DNA of 64,000 bases. Origin: Heliopora coerulea (taxonomy: Eukaryota > Cnidaria > Anthozoa > Scleralcyonacea > Helioporidae). The notes beneath the pieces were generated by a model, which made no database searches, was not told the origin of the DNA, and saw only the letters and a program-made list of their open reading frames with translations. Every line of letters starts with the position of its first letter. Position 1 is the stretch's first letter. The stretch lies in NCBI GenBank assembly GCA_030142905.1, contig JASJOG010000280.1:242001-306000 (forward strand), read 5' to 3'. This document shows positions 21,862-32,804 of this stretch, piece by piece. A program made the position numbers and the translations under genes.

Positions 21862-24608
21862 AACGGAACTGAAGCGTTTACAATGAGAATCAAGACAGAA
21901 TATCAAGATGTATTCTCAGGTTTTGGATGCTTACAACGGCCTTGTCACATCGAATTGGATCCCAAAGTACGACCAGTTGTAATTCCCCCCCAGACGAATT
22001 CCATTTGGTTTTGGAGGATCGAGTGAAAATCGCACTAGATGAGATGTGTGAAGAAGGCATAATCGTACCGGTAGATCAACCGACAGATTGGGTCAATGCG
22101 ATGGTCGTTGTAGAAAAGAAAAACACTGACAAATTACGAATTTTCATACATCCTCGACCATTGAACAAAGCAATCAAACGAGAGCATTACCACCTGCCTA
22201 CGATTGAAGAAATCACTACGAGATTGACTGGAACAAAACATTTTTCTACCTTAGATGCCAAGTCGGAATTTTGGCAAATTCCCCTAGATGAAGAGAGTTC
22301 AGTTTTGACAACTTTTGCAACTTCGTTTGGTAGGTACCGTTACACGCGAATGCCTTTCGGTATCCACAGTGCCCAAGAAGTTTTCCACAAGAGATTGAAT
22401 AAGTTGTTTCAAGATCTTCACGGTGTAGAGACTGACATTGATATTTTGGTTTGGGGCAGATCAGTAGAACACGATGAAAGGTTAGAGAATGTTTTACAGC
22501 GAGCAAGGCAGAGTAATCTCAAATTGAGTCCAGACAAGTGCAAGATCAGATGCACTCAAGTCCTCTGCATCTGCTATATGCTCACTGGAGATGGAGTTAA
22601 GCCTGACTCATCTACGTTGGAAGCAATTTTGAGTATGCCTCCTCCTGAAGACAAACAAGGTGTTCAACGTCTATTGGGAATGGTGAATTATTTGGCAAAG
22701 TTTGCACCTCACGTTTCGCAGACTACAGCGCCTCTACACGAACTCCTCAAGAAAGACATTACGTGGCACTGGACCGAGTGTCATGAACAAGCGTTTCTCG
22801 AAATCAAGCGTCTTTTGACGGAAATGAGCGATGAGGTGTTGAGGTACTACGATCCTAAGCTGCCAGTGAAGTTGCAAGTAGATGCGTGCAAGTCCGGTCT
22901 TGGGGTAATCTTGCTACAAAATGAGTCACCAGTCGCCTATGCATTGCACTCACTCACAAAAACTGAAAGTCGCTACGCTCAGATCGAAAAGGAGCTGTTA
23001 GCTGTAACGTTCGGTTGCGAGCGCTTTCACCAATACATCTATGCAAAGAAAGTCGAAGTCGAGACGGATCATAAACCACTGATCTCTGTTATATCCAAAC
23101 CACTTGCTAAAGCACCAGCAAGGTTACAGCGTATGCTCCTCCGACTTCAACGATATGATGTTGATCTCAATTATAAATCTGGGAAAGAACTTTATTCTGC
23201 AGACACACTTTCGCGAGCACATCTTCCCTCTACTGATGACGATGACGAGGATCTTGTTAAATATGTCCATGCAGTAGCAGCCAATCTACCAATTAGTGAT
23301 GCGAAATTGGCCGAATTGCGTTGTGAAACGGCTAACGACAGCATCCTGACCCAGTTATCACAGGTGATTTTGGAAGGATGGCCCAATTTCAAGCGAGATG
23401 TGTCGAAGATGGTTAGTGAGTATCGGACATTCAGAGATGAACTTGCGGTAGCTGACGGTCTTATCTTTAAAGGTAGTTCTATCGTCATTCCCAAGGCATT
23501 GCGGAAAACTATTCTGTCGCAGATTCACGAAGCACATCATGGAATCGAAAGAAGCAAGCTTCGGGCACGAGAGTTGGTCTTTTGGCCTGGAATGTCCAAG
23601 CAGATCGAGGATATGGTTTGTAACTGTTCAACTTGCCAAGAACTCCGTTTCAGTCCTCCAAGAGAACCAATGATTCCGCACGAGATTCCTCAATACCCTT
23701 GGCAAATCATAGCTACCGATTTGTTCACGTGGAATGGCGGAAATTACGTCGTGGTTGTCGACTATTACAGTCGCTATTGGGAGATTGCTTTACTGAATAG
23801 CACGATGAGTATGGCAGTTATCAATAGGTTGAAACAAGTCTTTGCAAGACATGGAATACCAGAGACGGTGAAGTCGGACAATGGTCCACAGTATAATTCC
23901 TCTGACTTCGCGATGTTTGCTACAAATTGGAAATTCCTGCATGTTACCTCAAGTCCATGATATCCTCCTCAGTCGAATGGGTTGGCCGAAAAGACGGTGC
24001 AAACAGCTAAAAGAATGTTGGAGAAGGCTAAACGTGATCGTAGAGATCCTTATCTCGCCTTGTTGGAGCAACGCAATACCCCGGTAGCCAACTATAAGTC
24101 ACCTGCACAATTGTCTATGGGTAGACGTCTTTGTTCATTGTTACCGTGTACTGCGAGTCAACTAATTCCCGAAACAGTTCGCTATCGTGATACACAGGTT
24201 AGATTTCAGAAGAAACAAGCCGAACAGAAAGCCAATTATGATAAGATTGTAACGCCTTTACAGCCGCTCAAGTCTGGCGAAGCTGTACGTGTCAAACAAG
24301 AGGGAGAATGGAGGTCTGCAGAAGGGGTTGAGTTAGCTGATAAACCACGAAGTTATGTAGTCAAGACTCCGGAAGGAGCTGTTTACCGACATAATCGAAG
24401 AAATTTACTTCAAGACACGTCTAATTCCCTAGTCTCGAACGACACCTCAGATTCGCGCGCTGTACAGTGGCCTGCAGAACAAGAACAGAGTCAAGAACAA
24501 CAACCAGAAAGCCTAGAAAGCCGCCAACATGAGACCAACAACGGCAGTGACGGATATCGTACACGCTCAGGACGGTTGGTGAAAGTACCTGATAGATATC
24601 AGGCGTAA
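21862..24608 (+). pseudogene. Gypsy pol: reverse transcriptase, RNase H, integrase
   Basis: After the TAG the gag frame carries the usual EYQDVFSGFGCL pre-RT segment. A seven-C run (21985-21991) and an extra T about 20 bases later move the reading frame twice, and RT is then open from about 22013 to a TGA at 23958-23960, after which the same frame resumes to 24608. RT motifs include FSTLDAKSEFWQIPLD and RYTRMPFGIHSA; the catalytic pair reads DIDI, one Asp short. RNase H carries VDACKSGLG and ETDHKPL. Integrase has the H-x-H/C-x-x-C zinc motif, then DLFTW, SDNGPQYNS and a final Glu at NGLAEK for the DDE triad. The tail is acidic and Gln-rich. Confidence 0.88.
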
Positions 24609-24734
24609 GTTAAGAACGCTTAAATTAAATAAGGATAAGTCCACCATAAAATTTGGATATTTTGAACAATTTCGCAAAAAATTAGATCGGACACTTATAC
24701 ATTCGAATAATCCTTTTTTTTTTTCAAAGGGGGT

Positions 24735-24887
24735 TGTAGTACATTCAAGTTGTGGAATAATTATTTAAATTAAGATATTGAATTTAGCGAGCACGTGGTT
24801 ATTCAAATTAGACCAAGTGTATATAAGAAATTTGTACGAAATAAATAGCACTCTTTTTTAACTGACATTTGAGTACGATATATTACA
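24735..24887 (+). repeat. 3' LTR of gypsy element
   Basis: 153 bp, preceded by a T run and the purine tract AAAGGGGG. It is followed without any duplication by CTTTAAAGCTAGCG, which in the sister blocks at 55.3 and 62.4 kb is internal sequence. Confidence 0.92.
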
Positions 24888-25200
24888 CTTTAAAGCTAGC
24901 GTTATGTGCTTTTTCAAGGGAAGCAGAGATAGCGAATGCGGTTAGCGCGTTGCTTCTCACGGTTGAGGCTCGAGCTTCAGCCTGATCGGCAGTGGTTACA
25001 AGTTGGGTGGGTGATCTTCTAATGGTAACCATGTATTGACTCTCTAGTTTGGATCTCACGTGAGTAGACTTGTTGTTGGTCTCTGCTGTGCTTTGAGGGT
25101 TTTCCTCCGGGTCCTCCGGTTTTTCTCCCTCAACAAAATCAACCCTCACATCGTAGCTGTTCTCTGTGATCAAGTATGGGTTGAATGGTGACTGCCAGCG
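24888..25200 (-). pseudogene. Unrecognised coding remnant Y (C-terminal region)
   Basis: The minus strand is open for about 100 codons, with ITENSYDVRVDFVEGEKPED, TAETNNKSTHVRSKLES and TIRRSPTQLVTTADQAEAR. The last residues, KAHNASFK, correspond to KAYNASFK in block D copy 2 and KVYNASFE in copy 3, where the frame goes on for another 40 or so residues to a conserved stop; here the gypsy LTR has cut it off. Composition is that of a real protein. I do not recognise a function, and no start or clean splice acceptor was found. Confidence 0.45.
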
Positions 25201-26685
25201 GCGCCTTTAATATGTCTTCGACTTGACCACGTTGATCTGCGTCCTTCGTAATTCAGCCCAGCAGGTGCAAGTAAGGATGATTAGCTGCCTCCCTCCTTTC
25301 CTTTCCTTTCCTTTCTTTTTCTGATTGTTCAACTTAAGTTTGGTAGACGAATAATGACACAAAATTGAATGAAACGAACAATTTTAAAGATAAGAATAAC
25401 AAATGTAAATATACTACATTTTTTTAATCTCTTCTAATAAATCATTATTCCACCAAATACTGTTTTTAATGTTCAACACATTACGTTCGAATAATGCTCT
25501 CAGATATTACGCTTTTTAAAATCTTTTCCTTGCTCTTACCTCTTATCTTCTCTAATCTTTTCTAACCTTTTCTCCAACCTTTGTCATTTACTCAGAAAAT
25601 TTGTCGACTATTTCTCCGACATTTTAGTAAACTCTTTTCTGAGTTTTTCTTTGGCATTTGTTTGATCTCTTCATTCTCTGACATTTTCTATAATCTTTTC
25701 TTTAAAGTTTTCTTTGATTTTTTTCTTTTCGGCGATCCACCAGCTACCTTCTCCAAATGGTCGACGGAATGGGGGAACAAAACAGGCCATTTGACCTCTT
25801 TAGACTTTTACGCACACAAAACAGTTAGTGTAAGGTTGTAGTAACAATTAACGCATAACTTTTCTGCCACAACAAAAATCCTTTTACTGAATTAAGTGCC
25901 CGCAGACTAATCAAGCACAAATAAAAGTGGATATAATATTTCTTAGATCTTCCCTGACCCTACCCGCCATTTTGATTTTACTCCGACTAACGCCAGACTA
26001 TTTTACTCGTCAAGGTGACACGTCTGGGACAGAAAACAATTAATATCTTATGGACAAACTTATAGCTTATGGGAAATTATGGCGACTATAGTACATTAAT
26101 CAGGTCTCAACAATTTTCATTGTCCATGTATTTCAGCTTTTTAACCATTTACGGTACAAGTTAGCAAAAAGAAATGTAATGCAATAATTAACAAATGAAT
26201 GTCAAACGAAGAAAGCTGTAGTAATGCACTTTTTAAGTGATAACTTAGTCAAGAAGACTTGTACTTTAAATAGATTAAGAGAGATTATCTAAATACGCTT
26301 ATCGTTAGGATTTCAACCTCTTAATCGAAACATCGTGTTCAAAACCTTCATTTTAAATGATTGAGAACGAGAATTGTTCTTATAATAGAAAAATTATACT
26401 GAATTTACCTTAAAACTACTGAAGCAATTTTCATATCACACGCGCGTTATTTTACAGTTTCTCACTTCCCGGCTCCCCTCCCTCTTGTGAAAAACCTTGG
26501 CCACGATCGTTCTTCTTTCGATTCTTCATGTTACGATATATCAGGGGAACGTTATGATTACGCCACCACCTGTCAGAACTAGAACACAAATTGGTATATA
26601 CAAAATAAATTTACACAAACAATGAAAGAGATCTCTTTTTAATTTCATTGGGACTTCTACCTGAAAGTCACAACTGACATCTCAC

Positions 26686-26995
26686 TTACAGGTACATCTC
26701 AAAGTCTTCCACCGCATTCTCACCGAACAATTTCACCTTTTTAAACAGTTTCTGCATCCTGTTGTGTCTTTTTTCCACAAGTTTAAAATGAAGAACCGAA
26801 TGAAAGGGCACTAATGTAAAATAAGTCTTTACAAACACGGGACGGATCAGGGAAAGCACCGATATCAAAGACCTTTGTGGATCTTTTACGAACTCAGCTA
26901 CCTTCGGTTATGTTTTAGACATATTTGGTCAATTTCGTGCATTGTTTGTGCTCTCAAGACTCCCGTAAATGAACAACGTAAGACCATCATGCTGT
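26686..26995 (-). pseudogene. Unrecognised coding remnant Z in block D copy 1
   Basis: On the minus strand the segment ends in RHNRMQKLFKKVKLFGENAV then EDFEMYL and a stop. The equivalents in block D copies 2 and 3 have the same ending and the same stop, with differences between copies that are whole codons. Further upstream (about 26995-26870) this copy has stops and a frameshift. Function unknown; the minus-strand frame is called because of the codon-wise conservation, not because of any domain. Confidence 0.4.
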
Positions 26996-27010
26996 CCAAC
27001 CCGTAGTTTA

Positions 27011-28117
27011 AGCCATCAACCCCTACTAAGGAAAATCTTGGACACGTCACTGTTTATGTATTCTCAATGCATTTGAAATTAGAATTTTCAAACAATGTAT
27101 AAACTACACTTCAATGTTGTCTCAATGTTTATTAATAAATAACTTAGGGATAAGCTTGGCTTAAAACTTCAAACACATTACTAAAACATTCTCTCAAAAT
27201 TACTTAATATCATCTTTCATAATTTCTATGTATACAATAACCTAAAATGATAAATATTACGAGTCCTAGCTATAACACAGTATTTCTGCATGAACAGCAT
27301 ATCCAAAGAACACGGCACCAAGCAACCAACCCATACAATGGGACGGTGTTGAACATATTTAACCTTGGTAGAGTTAACCCGAGACTTTATATGGACAGGC
27401 TTTTCTCTCTTCATTTCAGCCTCTGAAGTCGGAGTGGGGCCATCATTGCTTCCCCGTTCTACACAATATTTCCCTTTCCAGGAAAATTAAAAATTTTGAA
27501 TTTCTAACTGGTTATCACGTCAAATACGTCGGAGATTTACAATTAGCAATGGAACTGACTAGCACAATTGCTGACGTGTCATTTCAAATTCCGCCAGGAT
27601 ATGTTTGTTTGTCATAAAGATCAGAAGTGATACTAAATACGATTTTTACACATGGTGACCATAATTACGTCACAATGACCTCACACATTTTGCATCACAA
27701 CGTATTATTTACGTAGTACACTACGTATTTAGTATGTAATGCTATGTTATTGCGACGTAATAATGACATCACAACGACGTCATGCATTTTGCATCAAACC
27801 ATATAACTTTCGCAGTGCATTTCGCATTAAGTAGGTGTTCCTTTAGAAACACGACTTAATCATAACCTGGACGTTGAAAATACCATCCTTTCATTCCTTA
27901 TTAAATTTCTGACAAATCACCTAAAGTAACTTTGATCCTTTTTCAGTGTCAGGGAATACAACCTGATGACCATCACGTCCCCTTGTCCCAATGTGGTCGG
28001 GACTTCCATCACCATTCGTGATGAACAACCCCACCAATGTGATACAGTGCAAGATTGTTGTATCCAGAGTAAACATATAGTATACAGAACATGATACCCG
28101 GCCATTGACCACCTCGT
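27011..28117. other. No gene seen; diverged 99-bp tandem at 27668-27840
   Basis: Two units of about 99 bp each carry CATTTTGCATCA (27686 and 27785) with ACGTCA/ACATCACAACG surroundings rich in CRE-like TGACGTCA half-sites. The rest is AT-rich without supportable coding sequence. Confidence 0.5.
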
Positions 28118-28597
28118 TCAAACACGTGGGGGACGAGATACGACGTCATTTGAGACGCCAGAGTTTGAAAAATTTTGCGAAACGTGCGGTTCGTGCAAGT
28201 GATATCTCACTACTGTTCGGTATTGCGGAAGTTTGAATAAAATATGAACGGGATACTGTGGTCGCTTTTTCCTACACCAAATATGTGAAAGAGAAGATCT
28301 ATCAATTTTGAGCATTCTTTGTGCTCTAAAGACCTTCGTAGAATAGCGTACGACAATCATGCCATCCAGCAAAATCATGCCACACAGATAAGCCTTTCTG
28401 AAATAACAGAAAACCCCCCAAAACATCATTCTCAAACACGAAACGGGAAACGAGAAAACGCAGTGGCTAACACCCTGAGGTACGATTTTCATGAAGATCT
28501 CTTCCCATTTCTGCTGACCGACATGAAGAGCGTAAGGTTCAATTGAAACAAATGAGGAACATTTTCTCACAATAAAATACTTCAAAGCTTGGTACAA
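28118..28597 (-). other. Diverged partial copy of block D sequence, 3' of the NOL4-like gene
   Basis: A long minus-strand open frame (about 159 codons) exists here, but what makes it notable is DNA similarity: 28300-28460 matches 57466-57640 and 63280-63440 (GTGCTCT...GACC/CTCG, then CATGC/CATC...TCCAGC, then CACGAAACGG). It begins about 150 bp after the stop codon of the NOL4-like gene on the same strand, so it may be that gene's 3' untranslated region or a separate repeat. No domain is recognisable. Confidence 0.4.
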
Positions 28598-28748
28598 TTC
28601 ACAAGTCCGGCGAGCTTTAAAACAGGCTCCCTTTAAAAACGCTCGAACGTGCTTGGTGAACTTTTGTCTGGGTACACTTCAGTGCGCTTACAGTTCACAA
28701 CGCTAACGGAAGTCAACAAGTGGTGGTCACATTTCCATCACTTTAGGA

Positions 28749-29958
28749 TCAACGCACTGCCTTCTGGGAAGGTTGCGTCGAAGTTGGGAGGAGCGCTTCG
28801 AGCTCATCCGCTGACCGGTAAAGAAAGGCCGCGGGATCACGATAGCAAGCGATGAGCTGCCTGATAGCTGTGACTTCAGTAGGATTTAGTTTGCACTCAG
28901 GGCCGACCTTAGCACGGGCGAATGCGAAGGAATCTAAAATGGTAAAAAGATAGAAAATTTAATCAAAGAAACAGCAGAGCCCTACAAAAAATTTTACATT
29001 TTATTTAATATTTTATCAGCGGGATACAGCTGAATTCATAAAAAGTGAGATTTTCCATAAAATCACAAACCAAGTTTCAGATCAAAATTTCCATATTTTT
29101 TTCCCTTTTTCCTACGATGGCTGAAAACCATGAATTTAAAAGTAGTACAGGTTATGGAAGTTTATTTTATTCAACATCGTTTTCCAAAGTTTACCCACCT
29201 GTGGCTACAGCACTGCCAATCGATAAGCTTTGGGCTGATGAAACCTCATTACGCGCAGGTGGAGGTGTGTCTGATGATGTCATCGTCGAGGTACTGCCTT
29301 GCTCCCTTGCTCGTGCAAGTGAGGCAGCCCGATCGTTGGTTAACGAAGTCTTGTTTGAACGGGTCTGAAACGCCGTTTGTGTTCCCATCGTGCCATTGTG
29401 AAGAGTCTCGCCAAAATGAGCTTCGTTTGCACAGGCCGAAGTTAAAATATTCTACTGAAACAGTGGAGTTTTTTTGTTAATTAATAATCGTACGAAAAGT
29501 TTCCAGCTTTAAGTCTTTGGACTAATGAAGTCGCTGGTCAGTTTGTAACTCTAACGATTCAAAATCGAATACTTAAAAATAAACTTACATTTACTTCTTG
29601 CATTTGAGCAGAGGGCATGGACGGTGCAGAGTTCTACAGAGAAAAGATCAAGAAAAACTATCAAAAAAACACCCCCACTTCTCCCAACTCTTTTCTCCGG
29701 ACGTAAGAAGCTCGTTTATTCGTAAGACAATACATCAAACATTACTATTTGGTCAGCGGTCCTCTTCAACGGTTCCTTTAACTTTTTTAATCGCCTGCAA
29801 GATTTGAGGTACGTGCGAATCCTTTTCCTGGCGTGGTCCCAAAATTCAGGGAACTGGCGCTGACATGCGTGAATGACAGCCAGTACTTTGTTCTTGGGTT
29901 GCTTGGAAATTGGAACGGGTCGGTCGAGGTTTTCATCGACAAAAAGAAGAACAAACAT
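28749..29958 (-). CDS. NOL4L: NOL4/NOL4L-like gene, three 3' exons
   Basis: Three minus-strand exons join in phase. Exon a, 29958-29746 (213 nt), follows CTTTCCTAG and carries [20 protein letters not shown] followed by LKSCRR. Exon b, 29451-29199 (253 nt), follows TTTCAGTAG, contains [11 protein letters not shown] and a Ser/Thr-rich stretch, and ends at CAG/GTGGGT. Exon c, 28933-28749 (185 nt), follows TACCATTTTAG and encodes [13 protein letters not shown], then [15 protein letters not shown], to a TGA. The total is 651 nt, exactly divisible by 3. [13 protein letters not shown], the NIL..AC element and the YR..AAFL.RSADELE terminus are, as I recall them, the conserved features of vertebrate NOL4 and NOL4L, nuclear proteins of poorly known role. 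Upstream exons were not found, so the gene is 5'-incomplete here. The exon a donor (ATA/GTAATG) is weak; the symbol denotes family only. Confidence 0.75.
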
Positions 29959-32804
29959 CTAGGAAAGTAGAAAGAAAAACTGATCAGATAAAGTTGAAAA
30001 TATACCACTGTTTGTCCCAAACGTACTCAAACAAGTTTAGTTCTTTAAACGTTTATGTACCAATGAGAAATTATTCACAAAGATATCAGCGTCACGACAA
30101 CCATACCAAATGATGCCAAGAGTCCTGGATTACTCTAGCATTTCATTGAACAGCAGCCTCACGTGCAATGACAATTATCCTAGACCTAGATTTTAATATA
30201 TACACTCGCACCAACTTTGGTCTCATATTGACGGCATCAAGTCTAGAAATTCTGACTTCAAATCCCGCTAGTGTCATCTGGAATTCTTCAGTTGACCTTC
30301 GCTGGGTATGTGATGTCGTTGGCGTATTTCTTCTTCAAAGACAAGAGACAAGAGACAAGAAAGGCGTCTCAATTTTAAGCTAGGAACCACTCCTCCCTAT
30401 GGACTCAACGAACGTTTTTCTTTTATTTAACCCCTCATAAGTTCTTGTCAATTTCTAGCATGGGCAAATAATACCATCAGCTTCCCCTACTTTTCTATTT
30501 CTTTTACCACATATATATTTTCCATTCCCTTGGGGACCTTGGAGGTTGAACCCAATGCCAGTTTGCTGATCGTCGTTTAAAAATAGCAAATGACTTCCTT
30601 GTCGTTACCTAGTCGTTGATTTGTTTGTTTTAGTTTCTCGCATTTCATTGGTTAATTTTTTATCACATGACTCCTTTTCGTATAAAATCCAGTCCAGTTG
30701 CTACTCCTATTTCAGAACACGTTTCTTTCCTGACGAAGGGACTTTGTTTGAAACAATGATATTGTTTGAGATCAGTTACGGCAGTTATTAACCTTCTAAT
30801 TTTTTACCATGATATGGTGACCTGTTTTAACCCTCGGGGTACATTGCTGACTTAAGATTATCTGGGGATATTACATAAGAATAAACCACACGGCTTTTAT
30901 AAGTAGAGGTCCGGTAAGGACCATTTCTGATGCCCTCAGCCCAAGTGATGTGGCCAAACGGAACTCGTAGATAATCCGATCTGTTACAACTGCCTTACCT
31001 CCACATGTCTGAATTCTGCCTCACTGTCGCCCTTCCAACGAGAAAACAAAAAACACGCAACTTTCTCAAGATAGTTTCTTGGCCACAAAATCAAATCCAT
31101 ATCACGAGAACAACCAATCACATCCTGTAATCAAACAGTACAAAGTTTGTGCTTGATCAAACAGGTTATTCAAATAAGAAATTTGAACAAGATGAAGATC
31201 TTATTTCAGAGTCATCCTTTTAACAGATAGAAAAGAGCTTGAGCGTTTCCGTGCTGTGATATAAATATGACTGACTTCATCTCAAATGGAAAAACACCTA
31301 CAGAAAACATGACGCATAGCTGAGTTTGTTCTTTAACATAACCAAAGTTTTTACTGTTTTTTTTTTTTTTTTTGAGTTTTTATGATGTCATCCATGTCCC
31401 AGTGCTTTAATACAAAATGAAAATGACGTGATGGTGCCAGGGGTGTACTTAATCCTCTTTGATTACGGGGTGTCCAGCTTAATTTGTACGAAAATTGTAT
31501 CCTTTCAATAATTGCCCGAATCTAATTTGACGCGCATTCAGGCCATGTACGGTGTAGTCTCGTTTCCTCAGTCCTAATATGTAAATTAAACATAAACCAA
31601 TAACCAAAAGTGATTTTGACCTACCTTACCGAACCAATATTGCCGAAATTTTCTGGGGATTTTTTCCACAAACTTTGGAGGTGTCAAACACACCCACACA
31701 CCCCATAAACTATGCCCCCGCATGGTGTCTGTCTAATTAGAGATAAAACGTGGTTTGTCCAATCATAGCGTACACAGGATGCATCTAATTTTATTAAGGA
31801 TAACACAAAGAAAAAGAATTCATGAACATCCATTAATTTTTTTCATTCTCAACTGTTACTCTGAAGGTGATTCTAATTTCTGAAATAGAATTGAAACACT
31901 GCACGTCCTGACAACTAAGTGGTATGTTCTCAGTGGTATGGGTCAATTCAAGTCACCAAACATTAGGACTTGAACTGAGAGTCAATGGCTCAAGTCATTA
32001 CAACACTGACATCTAATGTACTAGTAGTCCCAAAGGTTGGGTGCCAGAGGTCTTGTACTTTTCACCCCAGTAAGCCGGAGACTGTAGTTTGTTTTTTCCT
32101 GATGATCCAGCTTTGACTCTGGCCATTCTGTTTATTGAAATAATTTCTTTTATCTCTCATCATCAAGATATACTGAACTACATCAGTGTTTGAACATTGA
32201 AGGATGTGGGAAATATTTCAGTGAAAGTCAGTGAATGCCACACCATCCTTTCAATGCATTGAAACACTTTTTTTACATGAAGGTGTGATATTGACAAGTA
32301 TAAACCCGAAAGGGTTAGGGAAATGCCAAAACTTTACAACAGAAAAAAAAAATTTTCAAGCAAATGCCATATTTTACTACAGCAAACCTTGGGCCTTTCC
32401 TTGAAACGGACTTCTCAGTAGTTCTATTTATTTAGAATTCTACTTTATAGTTGTCACACTAAACATTGAACATGAAAAAGTTCCCTTTATAAGATAGTTA
32501 TGTGATACATTCATATATTTTAGGTACTGCAATGTTGACAGTAATCAAAATTATACCAGTTCGAGCCCAGAGTGGAAGTGAGAGCTGGAGTTTACAGCCC
32601 TGTATCTGTAGGAGCCATAGGTGAATAACCAAAGTTTGCACACCTTTACAACATGTCCAGGAAACTCTGTGTGTTAATCAGACACATCAAAACAATTACA
32701 TTAAGCAATGAAATCATGCAAGAGGACCCTAATGCAATGTAGGTACATGTAAATCATGAAACTTTCTCTGTCACATTGAACTGTACCTTTCTTAGAGAAT
32801 GGTA
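29959..32804. other. Intergenic or 5' intronic sequence, no exon recognised
   Basis: Upstream exons of the NOL4-like gene could lie here but none was convincing. Visible items are a 17-bp T run at 31367-31383, a degenerate copy of the tRNA-derived repeat at about 31863-32030, and scattered A/T runs. Confidence 0.4.
31863..32030. repeat. Degenerate copy of the tRNA-derived repeat
   Basis: GAAATAGAATTGAAACACTGCAC matches, in reverse complement, the end of the repeat at 53764-53798 (20 or fewer bases considered at a time). About 90 bp later AGGACTTGAACTGAGAGTC is a decayed T-arm and B box. The central part is barely recognisable. Confidence 0.35.

Larger units (their letters stand above)
20422..24887 (+). 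mobile_element. Nearly complete Ty3/gypsy retrotransposon (Mag-like), 4,466 bp
   Basis: Two 153-bp LTRs (20422-20574 and 24735-24887) share the TGTAGT start, TATTACA end and nearly all internal sequence. A primer-binding site beginning TGGTGTCAGG is directly after the 5' LTR, and a purine tract AAAGGGGG directly before the 3' LTR. Gag-protease and pol lie between in the order protease, RT, RNase H, integrase. Lesions are a TAG after protease, two single-base insertions, a lost Asp in the RT motif and a TGA inside integrase. No target duplication is present: the five bases before it are TCCAC and after it CTTTA. Confidence 0.92.
24888..27010. repeat. Block D, copy 1 (truncated at its left edge)
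   Basis: Sequence here matches block D copy 2 (55338-55395, then 55780-57530) and more weakly copy 3 (62429 onward). Shared landmarks are TTTAAAGCTAGCGTTAT, AACAAATGTAAATATACTACA, CATTTACTC...AAAATTTGTCGACTATTTCTC and the ATTTTACTCGTCAAGGTGACAC motif. About 24950-25355 is private to this copy. A (CCTTT)n tract lies at 25293-25318. The left edge is the gypsy LTR, not a natural end. Confidence 0.8.

Noticed and set aside
30715..30770. Possible hammerhead ribozyme core (CTGACGA ... GAAA)
   Set aside because: The core words are present, but the intervening segment forms no proper stem II and stem I pairs only weakly; the pattern could as well be part of an old coding repeat.
32580..32625. Additional terminal exon for the small gene at 32805-34477
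   Set aside because: An acceptor and donor-like site exist on the minus strand, but the in-phase exon at 32876-32805 already ends with a stop and gives a better reading frame.
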